From contig CAJKNC010000005.1 in assembly GCA_905201175.1 (NCBI GenBank), forward strand, positions 1-36,547: a stretch of 36,547 nt of DNA, given 5' to 3'. Position numbers and translations under genes: made by a program. Positions 29,639 to 36,547 of this stretch are shown piece by piece. A model generated the notes under the pieces. It was not told the DNA's origin, ran no database searches, and was given only the letters and a program-made list of their open reading frames with translations. Position 1 is the first letter of the stretch, and the number at the start of each line of letters is the position of its first letter. The DNA is from an uncultured Succinatimonas sp. Its GTDB lineage: Bacteria; Pseudomonadota; Gammaproteobacteria; Enterobacterales; Succinivibrionaceae.

Positions 29639-30517
29639 CTAATTATTTTTAGCCCTCAATTGAGGTTTTGAAGCTAAATGGCCTTCTGAAGGTACAGATA
29701 TAGTCTCTTGTGTTTCATAGCAATAACAAGATAGCTTATTTCCCCAAAGACAGCCCGTATCTAGAGCCTTAATATTAGGTTTATAGCAGCGTCCCTGCAG
29801 AGCAGCCCAATGCCCAAATATGATTAGATATGGAATATTATCCATAAGCTTTAATGGCTGCAGACGCTCATACCAAGGAATAAGATTTAGGCTCTGAGCT
29901 TCTTCTACAGTAGTGGAGCTGTAACCATAATTAAGACTTAAATCTAGATTGCAGAATCTCATTCTTGTAAAAACATTAAGGCTAAAGCGCCAGTGATTGA
30001 GATCGCTGTCTTCAAGATTATAGTTATTGACACTATCGGTATACATATTGCGCAGTAATAATCGGCGGCTTAGAGGAGATTTAAAGCATTCCTTTAATAC
30101 ATTAGCCTGCTTTATAGCAAAATTTAAATCCCATTTAGGATAAATACCTGCATGACTTAGAGCAAAATGTTGATATTTTGAGGTAATCATAAAAGGTCTA
30201 GAGCATAAGAAGCTAAAAATATGTTTTGCGTTAGGAGCACTTAACAGTTCGGTAATCATAGCCTTAGGCTTGTCCTTGAGGATCCCTTCCGAAACTGACA
30301 GGTAAAAGAGCTCATGATTGCCCATAACTGAAAAAGCAATACCTTCTTCGCAAAGCGGCATAATGATATTTAAAGTTTCTAAAGGATAAGGCCCGCGGCC
30401 TATAAGATCGCCTGTAAAATACAGGCTGTCTTTAGAACGATTAAATTCAATTTTATTTAATAAAGCTTTTAATTCATGTGCGCATGAGTGCACGTCGCCA
30501 ATAAAATAAGTTGACAT
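29639..30517 (-). CDS. ApaH-type phosphatase, copy 2
   Basis: This is a second ApaH, 292 residues, first in the pair. It has GDVHSC (Ser where ApaH has Gly), TGDLIGRGP, GNHE (Asp to Glu), SHAGIYPKWDL, VFTRMRFC, FGHWAALQG and ALDTGCLWG. The metal-binding His, Asp and Asn residues remain, so it is probably active. The two copies differ widely in sequence, so the duplication is old or one copy came by transfer. The changed first motif and different C-terminus may mean another substrate, such as another dinucleotide or capped RNA. This is inference only. Confidence 0.85.
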   Translation of the reverse strand: MSTYFIGDVHSCAHELKALLNKIEFNRSKDSLYFTGDLIGRGPYPLETLNIIMPLCEEGIAFSVMGNHELFYLSVSEGILKDKPKAMITELLSAPNAKHIFSFLCSRPFMITSKYQHFALSHAGIYPKWDLNFAIKQANVLKECFKSPLSRRLLLRNMYTDSVNNYNLEDSDLNHWRFSLNVFTRMRFCNLDLSLNYGYSSTTVEEAQSLNLIPWYERLQPLKLMDNIPYLIIFGHWAALQGRCYKPNIKALDTGCLWGNKLSCYCYETQETISVPSEGHLASKPQLRAKNN

Positions 30518-30743
30518 AAAATTACCTCTTAACTTTTTATTTTATCAAAAAAAATATACTGGGCTTAATCTTATAATTTAGAAAAGAAAAGATTATTTTT
30601 ATTCAAAGACAGGTGGTTAGCTGCAAAGGTTTTTGGTATTTAATGCGCAAATAGGTAAAATATTTTTAAATGTATATATACAATATTTAGTATGCGGCTT
30701 TAATTATTTATCACTATTTTTTTACAGATAAGTAGGGACTGTT

Positions 30744-32588
30744 ATGCCATTTATTGCTCGTAACTTTATCAGCGAAAGATTGATCCCGGCTATTGCAATT
30801 GAAAAGCTTATTGGGCAATTTGTGACTTTGAAGAAGTCTGGCAGCAATTATATGGGATGCTGTCCTTTCCATCATGAAAAGACGCCGTCTTTTTGCGTTA
30901 CTCCATCAAAGCAAATGTTTTATTGCTTCGGTTGCAAAGAACATGGAAATGCCATTGATTTTTTAATGAAATATAAAAATCTGGGATTTGTTGAGGCTGC
31001 TGAAGAGGCCGCTCAATTTGCAGGAATTGAGATTGAATATGAGGCAGGCTCTTCGCCTAAACAGTTTGATCGCTTTGCAAAATATTATGAAATTATGGAT
31101 CGCTGTGCTCATAAGTTTAGTACTGTGTTGTTTTCTTCTGCAGGCAAGCTCGGATTGGATTATTTTGAACAGAAGCGCGGCTTAACTAAGGATACGATTA
31201 TAAAAGCCGGTTTAGGCTATGCTCCGGAGGGATGGCATTTTTTACAAGATCAAGTTTGCCGCAGTCCAGAAGAGGTTCAAATGCTAGTCGAATTAGGCAT
31301 GTTAGTTAAGCATGATGACGGCAAGATCTTTTCTATGTATCGTAACCGCGTAATGATCCCTATTTATGATAGAAAAGGACGCGTAATTAGCTTTGGCGGA
31401 CGAAGTTTAGGTGATGATAAGCCTAAATATATGAATACTAAAGAGACGCCAATTTATCGTAAGCGTAATGAGCTTTTTGGACTATATGAAGTCTTAAAAG
31501 ATAACAATAATCGTCCCCCATACTTTGTAATTGTTGAAGGATATATGGATGTTATCTCTTTAAGGCAGGCGGGGTGTTCAACAGCTGTAGCATCTTTAGG
31601 CACAGCCACGACAGTTGAACAGTTTAAAACAATGTTTCGCTATGCAAAAAAAATAATCTGCTGCTATGATGGCGATGAGGCCGGCAGAAATGCAGCCTGG
31701 CATGCTTTAAATACAGTAACCCCAATCTTAGAGAGCGATTATGAAATGCGCTTTGTCTTCTTGCCAAAGGAGCATGATCCTGATTCTTATGTGAGAGAGT
31801 TAGGACTAGGATCTTTTACTAATTGCCTTGATAAGGCTATGAGCTATCCTGAATTTTTAATTTCTCACCTAAAGGGAAACTATAATTTGCAGGATCCAGG
31901 GCAGTTTAGTAAATATTTAGGAGAGGTCTTAAATTACATCAAGCTTATTCCTCTGCAGACTTTACAGACAGTATCTTTATCTTTATTGTCTGCCAATAGC
32001 GGTGTAGATGAGCGGCAGCTTTATGATATGTTAAATAATCTGCAGCTAAGATCTAATAGAATTTATGAGCAGAAGATTATTTCTAATAAGGAACTTAATA
32101 CATCAGAAAAACAGGATCTGCTGAAGACTCCTATGAGACGGCTGATGGCTTTTATTTTGCAGCAGCCAATATTGGTTTCTTCTCAATATGATCGATTAGC
32201 TTTAGACCATTTAAGCAGATTATGTGTTATTTTGAAGGTTAAAGGGGCATCAGAGCTTGAATATTTATTAAAGCAAATCAAGCAATGTCCTGATATTACT
32301 ACGGCAAGGCTTGTAGAGCGTTTTCGTAATACTGAAAGAGAAAAATACATCAATTTATTAGTTAATGCTCCATTAGGCTTAAATTTGCCAGATGGCTCAG
32401 AGCTTGATCAGATCGCTCGTTTAGAACTTTTTGCTCGGCTGATAGCTATGGTTTTAATTGAGCCATTGAAAAGCAGAGCTAGGCAATTAAGCTTATATTC
32501 TCAGCAAATTTCACCTGAAGAATATAAAGAAATGACCATTATTCAAAAAGAATTGAATCAAATTGAAAGTTTATCTTTAAAATATTGA
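30744..32588 (+). CDS. dnaG: DNA primase
   Basis: This 614-residue primase (E. coli 581) makes RNA primers at the replication fork. The zinc-binding domain has ligands C40, H43, C61 and C64 (CCPFHHEKTPSF and YCFGCKEHG). The catalytic core contains GYAPEGWHFL, the RVMIPIYDRKGRVISFGGR motif, a TOPRIM fold with VIVEGYMDV near 261, and CYDGDEAGR near 307. The C-terminal DnaB-binding domain is weakly conserved. GTAGGGA precedes the ATG. rpsU is not upstream and rpoD is not downstream, so the usual rpsU-dnaG-rpoD operon is broken. The 226-nt gap before it (30518-30743) is AT-rich and without a clear promoter. Confidence 0.95.
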   Translation: MPFIARNFISERLIPAIAIEKLIGQFVTLKKSGSNYMGCCPFHHEKTPSFCVTPSKQMFYCFGCKEHGNAIDFLMKYKNLGFVEAAEEAAQFAGIEIEYEAGSSPKQFDRFAKYYEIMDRCAHKFSTVLFSSAGKLGLDYFEQKRGLTKDTIIKAGLGYAPEGWHFLQDQVCRSPEEVQMLVELGMLVKHDDGKIFSMYRNRVMIPIYDRKGRVISFGGRSLGDDKPKYMNTKETPIYRKRNELFGLYEVLKDNNNRPPYFVIVEGYMDVISLRQAGCSTAVASLGTATTVEQFKTMFRYAKKIICCYDGDEAGRNAAWHALNTVTPILESDYEMRFVFLPKEHDPDSYVRELGLGSFTNCLDKAMSYPEFLISHLKGNYNLQDPGQFSKYLGEVLNYIKLIPLQTLQTVSLSLLSANSGVDERQLYDMLNNLQLRSNRIYEQKIISNKELNTSEKQDLLKTPMRRLMAFILQQPILVSSQYDRLALDHLSRLCVILKVKGASELEYLLKQIKQCPDITTARLVERFRNTEREKYINLLVNAPLGLNLPDGSELDQIARLELFARLIAMVLIEPLKSRARQLSLYSQQISPEEYKEMTIIQKELNQIESLSLKY

Positions 32589-32614
32589 TGATAATGTAGA
32601 TATTAGTGTATAAT
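32585..32614 (+). promoter_or_regulatory. Promoter of tRNA-Ile2
   Basis: TTGATG (32585-32590) overlaps the dnaG stop codon. An 18-bp spacer and TATAAT (32609-32614) follow. The discriminator after the -10 box includes GCCCG, the GC-rich type seen at stringently controlled stable-RNA promoters. The start is expected near 32621. Confidence 0.7.
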
Positions 32615-32627
32615 AATGCCCGTTGAC

Positions 32628-32704
32628 GGCCCATTAGCTCAGTTGGTCAGAGCAGACGACTCATAATCGTTTGGTCTCCTGTTCAAGTCAGGAATGGGCC
32701 ACCA
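32628..32704 (+). tRNA. ileX: tRNA-Ile2 (anticodon CAT, lysidine-modified)
   Basis: This 77-nt cloverleaf has acceptor arms GGCCCAT (32628-32634) and ATGGGCC (32694-32700), then A and an encoded CCA. The anticodon loop CTCATAA gives CAT, which could mean Met. However, the body (TTAGCTCAG, GACGACTCATAATCGTTTGG, GTTCAAGTC) closely matches E. coli tRNA-Ile2, not the Met tRNAs. It should therefore receive lysidine from TilS and read AUA. In E. coli ileX also lies just beyond dnaG-rpoD, which supports the call. Confidence 0.88.
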
Positions 32705-32856
32705 CCCTCAGAATATCCCTTCTAGAATAATCCTTGTATTTATATAGATCATTGCTTTTATAAGAAAGCAGCTTCGTGTATGTATATCTGTCCTGGATAT
32801 AGGATAAGGATATATTATTGTAAATATATTGAATTATTGATTTTTGCTGTAAAAAA

Positions 32857-32881
32857 ACTCCTTAGATTGAATCTAAGGAGT
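32857..32881 (-). terminator. Alkaline phosphatase gene terminator
   Basis: ACTCCTTAGAT (32857-32867), a TGA loop and ATCTAAGGAGT (32871-32881) form an 11-bp perfect stem. On the - strand it is followed by T residues from the A run at 32851-32857. It lies about 40 nt after the stop. The rest of 32705-32921 shows no gene. Confidence 0.88.
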
Positions 32882-32921
32882 GTATGCTATTTTACATACT
32901 TAAAATATGGGGACTGTTCTA

Positions 32922-34343
32922 TTATTTCAAATTTAAAGTATCTTTAATAGTGAAGAATAAGTCAGTTTGATCAGTTAAGCCCATAACATTGAGAGCACCT
33001 GGACCATAACCTGCGATACGTAACTGAGATCCGGTATGGCCTGCATCGTTAACATCTTCAGAGTTACCGTAGCTTATAGTCATAGGAGCACCGTCTGCAG
33101 TGATAACAGCTTGAGTATATCCTGGAGCTTTAGCATCAGGATAAACAATCTGTGTAGCATGAGCATGGTCTGCAGTAACAATAACTAAGGTATTACCGTC
33201 CTTTTTAGCAAAATCTAAGGCAACTTGTACGGCTTCGTCTAAATCCATAGTTTCACCAAACTGGCCGCAAGGATTGTTTGCATGAGCTTGCTTATCGATA
33301 GAAGCGCCTTCAACTTGCAGGAAGAAGCCTTTTTCATTTTGACTTAGTAACTCGATGCTCTTCTGGGTCATTTGAGCTAAGGTAGGAACAGAGGCATCTC
33401 GCTTGTCATTTATTTCACATTTAACAGCAGGTTTTTCTAAGTTGCCATGCAGAGTAGCCTGAGGACCCTTTAATCTGATAGGCATATTGCCGTCAGCAAA
33501 TAGACCTAATACAGGAGCATCCTGATTAGCTTCCTTAACAGCAAGCATTTCCTCTAAGTTATTTACAACAATATAGCCGCGTTCCTTAGCCTGCTCTAAG
33601 AGGGTTTTGCCTTGATACTCTCCAGCAGTAGCCTTTTCATTGAAGGATGCAGCACCGCCGCCCATAGTAATGTCGGCACGAGTATTTAAGATCTGCTCTG
33701 AAATTGAACCTAATCCGCCCTTATCTAAGGTTTCTTCAGGACAAAGTTTGGCTGTAGATGATGGAGCATAGCATTTTCTGTGAGTGACGTGGGCTAACAT
33801 AGCGGCAGGAGTTGCATCCTGGATCTCAGCTGTAGAAATATCACCGGTAGCTAATCCATTTTTCTTGGCTAATTCGATAATGTTCTGAAAACTTTTGCCG
33901 TTTACATCGACGCCTATAGCTCCATTATAGGATTTAACACCAGTAGACCAGGCGGTTGCAGAGGCTGCAGAATCGGTTACATAATCAGGCTTATGAGTTT
34001 TTTTATTTAAAGAATAATGGGTATATTGACCTGAGAACGGCAATGCGTCTAATCCTTTGAAAGAACCGCCTGCACCTAAGGCGAAATTACGGGCTGCGGT
34101 AATTTCGCTATCACCCATACCATCGCCAATTAAAAGGATAACATTTTTAGCATGTTGCTTTTGTGCCAATTCAATTTCAGATTGGTACATTTCTGCCATA
34201 TTACCGTGAATGCGACGAGCTCCGCCTTGAACAGTTATATCTCCTGCAACGGCGCGATTATAAACGCTAATATCAGTAGCAGCAGAAACACAAGAGGCAA
34301 TGCTCATACCTAATACAATTGCAGAAACAGCAATTTTTTTCAT
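32922..34343 (-). CDS. phoA: Periplasmic alkaline phosphatase
   Basis: This 473-residue secreted metalloenzyme frees phosphate from organic esters. A signal peptide (MKKIAVSAIVLGMSIASCVSA, 1-21) precedes the mature domain. Metal and active-site motifs are LLIGDGMGDSEI, VTDSAASATAWSTG with the nucleophile Ser125, EIQDATPAAMLAHVTHRKCY, EGASIDKQAHANNP, VTADHAHA and AGHTGSQLRIAGYG. Cysteines for disulfides are present. I start at 34343, with GGAG 9-12 nt upstream and the signal peptide at the N-terminus. A frame 42 nt longer has no such support. An 11-mer, AAAAATTACAT, occurs twice upstream, but no clear Pho box was found. Confidence 0.95.
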   Translation of the reverse strand: MKKIAVSAIVLGMSIASCVSAATDISVYNRAVAGDITVQGGARRIHGNMAEMYQSEIELAQKQHAKNVILLIGDGMGDSEITAARNFALGAGGSFKGLDALPFSGQYTHYSLNKKTHKPDYVTDSAASATAWSTGVKSYNGAIGVDVNGKSFQNIIELAKKNGLATGDISTAEIQDATPAAMLAHVTHRKCYAPSSTAKLCPEETLDKGGLGSISEQILNTRADITMGGGAASFNEKATAGEYQGKTLLEQAKERGYIVVNNLEEMLAVKEANQDAPVLGLFADGNMPIRLKGPQATLHGNLEKPAVKCEINDKRDASVPTLAQMTQKSIELLSQNEKGFFLQVEGASIDKQAHANNPCGQFGETMDLDEAVQVALDFAKKDGNTLVIVTADHAHATQIVYPDAKAPGYTQAVITADGAPMTISYGNSEDVNDAGHTGSQLRIAGYGPGALNVMGLTDQTDLFFTIKDTLNLK

Positions 34344-34494
34344 AAAAACTCCGGTCTTATTATTTTTAAAAATTTTGTAAGGCATAATTTAAAGACCGAT
34401 GGTAAAAAATAAATTATTAATTTGTTAACTATATGTAATTTTTATTAAATTAAGATATCTTTTTGAAAAACATGTAATTTTTTTCTAATAAAAA

Positions 34495-34516
34495 AGCCAC
34501 AAAATTTTTTGTGGCT
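34495..34516 (-). terminator. Lipoprotein gene terminator
   Basis: AGCCACAAAA (34495-34504) pairs with TTTTGTGGCT (34507-34516), and on the - strand TTTTTATTAG follows. It ends the lipoprotein transcript before the alkaline phosphatase promoter region. Confidence 0.8.
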
Positions 34517-34545
34517 ATGGCTGCAGTGGGTTTAAATCAAGATTA

Positions 34546-35076
34546 TCAATCGTTAATAGTTGAGCCTTTTTTTATGAGGTTGTAGGTAGAGGGACAGTCA
34601 GCTTGAGTCTGTGCCGTAATAGTTTTATATGCACCATTATAGTAGATCTGAACCTCGCCGTTATTACTGCCTGAAAGCAAGCGAACCTTACGGCCAATTT
34701 TTAATTGACAGTTAAAATATGTGTCAACGATAGTTGGGCCATTGCTGGTTTTAACTGTCATGCGTACACCTTCAGAGCGATTTCCAAGATATGAGCCTCC
34801 GGCTCCGGCTAAACCGCCTAGAGCACCGCCGACCAAAGCTCCTGAAGAATGATCGGAAACTAATCCTCCTAAAAGAGCTCCGCCTATAGCTCCTAAGAAA
34901 GTATTTCCTGTACTGTCGTATTTATTACTATCAACCTCTACAAGTTCAAGAGATGTGATAGTCCCATCATAATAAGTAGAGACATTGCCAACGCGCGTAG
35001 GAGCATTGGTGCAGGAAGCTAAAGTGCCCAAGGCTATACTGATGATTGAAATTTTTAATAAAGAATTTGTTTTCAT
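34546..35076 (-). CDS. Glycine-zipper lipoprotein (SlyB/17-kDa-antigen type)
   Basis: This 176-residue protein has a lipoprotein signal ending LASC, with C22 as the lipidated residue. No Asp follows the Cys (CTNAP), so sorting to the outer membrane is expected. Residues 59-98 form a glycine zipper with two membrane-prone halves (LGAIGGALLGGLVS and LVGGALGGLAGAGGSYLG), as in SlyB, Pcp and rickettsial 17-kDa antigens. The C-terminal part is a small beta-rich domain. The exact function is unknown; family members stabilise the envelope or respond to stress. AAGGATA precedes the ATG. It diverges from the methyltransferase gene. Confidence 0.85.
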   Translation of the reverse strand: MKTNSLLKISIISIALGTLASCTNAPTRVGNVSTYYDGTITSLELVEVDSNKYDSTGNTFLGAIGGALLGGLVSDHSSGALVGGALGGLAGAGGSYLGNRSEGVRMTVKTSNGPTIVDTYFNCQLKIGRKVRLLSGSNNGEVQIYYNGAYKTITAQTQADCPSTYNLIKKGSTIND

Positions 35077-35097
35077 GGACTATATCCTTTTTGACTA

Positions 35098-35117
35098 TTC
35101 CATATAATAATATGGAA
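35098..35117. promoter_or_regulatory. Dyad in the lipoprotein-methyltransferase divergent gap
   Basis: TTCCATATAATAATATGGAA has perfect 8-bp arms around AATA, within a 71-nt gap. It contains TATAAT on the + strand (35103-35108) and TATTAT on the - strand. It may be an operator overlapping two divergent promoters, but no good -35 box is seen for either. Confidence 0.4.
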
Positions 35118-35147
35118 AATTTTCTCCTCAGTAAGGTTATTATAGTT

Positions 35148-36479
35148 ATGAAAAAGCAAACTTGCATATGTAAGGTACATTCTTTATCACCTAAGGGTGA
35201 AGGTATTGTTTTTCTTGAGGATAAAGAAATATATGTCAAGGGAGCCTTACCTTTAGAGGAGGTAGAAATTATTATAGGCGAGCCTTTTGCAAAAGGCTCA
35301 AAAAGGTGCCCAGGAAAGCTTATTAAAATCTTAAAGCCAAATCCAGATCGCGCAGATGCAGCACAAGCTGAATCTTTAGGCGGAGCTTGTGTTTTAGGGG
35401 CTTTTAAATATGAATGGACGTTAAATTATAAAAGAAAACTTATCTCTGAGGCTTTAGCTGCCATTCATGTTGAATATCCTGTTCCTGAGATTGTGGCTAG
35501 CGATTTTTCTAAGGTGGTGAGAAATAAGACTATCCGTTATTTTGCCAGATCTTCAGGAAAGCTTATAAACGGTTTTTATAAGCAGCGCTCTCATGAAGTG
35601 GAGGAGATAAGTGCTTGCATTTTAGAGCCTCAATGGTTTACAGATTTTTCTTCAGCTCTTTGTAATGTTTTAAATGATATCGATGTGTATGATGAATTCT
35701 TAAAAAAAGGTCTTTTAAGAAGTCTGCTGCTTAGAGACTGTAATGAGCGGTTAGCTATGCTGATTGTTGCGAGTTATCCAAATCAGGATTTAATTGAAAA
35801 ATTTAAAATAACAGCGGATCGATACAATATTAAGGCTCTGTTTATTTGCATCAATCCTTATGAAGGCAATTCGGTCATAAAGGGAGAAATTATCTCGATA
35901 GGAGAAAAGCAATATATTGAGGAAAACTTTTTTGATTATAAATTTAAAGTTGGGCCTTCAACTTTTTTACAAGTAAATCATGTAATTGCTCAGCAAATTT
36001 ATAATGAAGCCATAGATTTTTGTTTGAAGGCTAAATGCCGAGAGCAAGCACTTGATCTTTGCTGCGGCGTAGGAACTATGGCTTTAGGCCTCAGCAGATA
36101 TTTTAAGCATGTAACCGGAATTGAAATTGTTGAAGCTTCCGTGGCTGCAGCAAAGGATAATGCTCTTTACAATCAAGTTGATAATGTTGATTTTATTGCC
36201 GGAGATCTTAAAGAAAAGATTGCTTCCTGTGTAAACTCTGACACCTATGCTGTAATAGCAGATCCTTCCCGCGCAGGATTAGGAGACGAGGTATGCGAAA
36301 GCTTAGCTAAATTGCCTAAAGGAGCTTGTCTGAGTTTGATTTTCTGTGCTTTGACTGCTCTTAAGCGTGATGTTAAGAAACTGTTAAGTCTAGGGTTTAA
36401 ATTAGAGGCGGTTAAAGGGTTTGATATGTTTCCATATACAAATCATGTGGAGACATTAATTTTTATGACAAAAATTTAA
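35148..36479 (+). CDS. RlmD/RumA-family (uracil-5)-methyltransferase lacking Fe-S cysteines
   Basis: This protein of about 443 residues has an N-terminal TRAM domain (about 1-60) and a C-terminal class I methyltransferase. LDLCCGVGTMALGLS binds S-adenosylmethionine. QVNHVIAQQIYNEA matches the RumA QXN motif. FDMFPYTNHVETLIF holds the general-base Glu, and C400 lies where the nucleophile is expected. The usual CXXXXXCGGC cluster-binding segment reads AQAESLGGAC (72-81), so the 4Fe-4S site is probably lost. The SCNP and DPPR motifs read FCAL and DPSR. It is therefore a divergent member that may target another position or RNA. I start at the ATG with the TRAM domain. The longer frame from 35046 adds unconserved sequence. 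36480-36547 shows nothing I can name. Confidence 0.82.
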   Translation: MKKQTCICKVHSLSPKGEGIVFLEDKEIYVKGALPLEEVEIIIGEPFAKGSKRCPGKLIKILKPNPDRADAAQAESLGGACVLGAFKYEWTLNYKRKLISEALAAIHVEYPVPEIVASDFSKVVRNKTIRYFARSSGKLINGFYKQRSHEVEEISACILEPQWFTDFSSALCNVLNDIDVYDEFLKKGLLRSLLLRDCNERLAMLIVASYPNQDLIEKFKITADRYNIKALFICINPYEGNSVIKGEIISIGEKQYIEENFFDYKFKVGPSTFLQVNHVIAQQIYNEAIDFCLKAKCREQALDLCCGVGTMALGLSRYFKHVTGIEIVEASVAAAKDNALYNQVDNVDFIAGDLKEKIASCVNSDTYAVIADPSRAGLGDEVCESLAKLPKGACLSLIFCALTALKRDVKKLLSLGFKLEAVKGFDMFPYTNHVETLIFMTKI

Positions 36480-36547
36480 AAAAATATTTAAAATAAAGAT
36501 ATTATTTACATGATAGAATGAGTTTATACATAAAATATAAATATATT

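Noticed and set aside
30671..30682. TGTATATATACA palindrome before dnaG, like a LexA box
   Set aside because: LexA sites need CTG and CAG separated by 10 bases. Here only 8 separate TG and CA, and the outer C and G are missing.
34344..34385. Longer N-terminus of the alkaline phosphatase (14 extra residues)
   Set aside because: It would place residues before a standard signal peptide, and the inner ATG has its own GGAG ribosome site.

Overview
The window looks like chromosomal DNA of a fairly low-GC gammaproteobacterium. The 16S 3' end and the 23S are gammaproteobacterial in character. The gene orders nnr-tsaE-amiB-mutL-miaA-hfq-hflX-hflK-hflC-purA, ispB<>rplU-rpmA-obgE, folA><apaH and dnaG...ileX are all classic for that class. 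A host-associated anaerobe of the Succinivibrionaceae type would fit the AT-rich coding style and the short or reshuffled operons. That placement is an inference and was not tested by any search.

Layout. 1-3996 is the 3' part of an rRNA operon on the + strand: 16S end, tRNA-Ile(GAT), 23S, 5S and a strong terminator. 4043-10067 reads on the - strand. It holds a degenerate PTS IIC-IIB-like membrane protein, prmA, and then a tight two-gene unit: a DUF2791/BrxD-type P-loop ATPase and an Lhr/BrxHI-type superfamily 2 helicase. This ATPase-helicase pair resembles two of the three parts of the Shango (TerB-ATPase-helicase) anti-phage system, and also the BrxD-BrxHI pair of type 2 BREX. No TerB or other BREX gene is present here. 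It is the best candidate for an unusual system in the window. recJ (+) and a polyphosphate-glucokinase-like ROK kinase (-) follow.

13031-24913 is a long + strand run of housekeeping genes with short gaps or overlaps: NAD(P)HX repair, tRNA t6A synthesis, cell-wall amidase, mismatch repair, tRNA isopentenylation, Hfq, HflX and the HflKC membrane complex, ending in purA. 25206-28768 holds ispB (-) facing away from rplU-rpmA, then obgE and folA (+). Two tandem ApaH-type phosphatases (-) run convergent to folA.

30744-36479 holds dnaG, a tRNA-Ile2(CAT) gene with its own promoter, a periplasmic alkaline phosphatase (-), a glycine-zipper lipoprotein (-) and an RlmD-family methyltransferase (+). The methyltransferase has lost the usual iron-sulfur cysteines.

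Most of the window is core housekeeping DNA. The accessory or odd parts are the ATPase-helicase pair with a 33-bp palindrome at its end, the degenerate PTS protein, the apaH duplication, dnaG without rpsU and rpoD beside it, and several operator-like dyads in the divergent intergenic regions. All family assignments rest on motifs and gene order read by eye.
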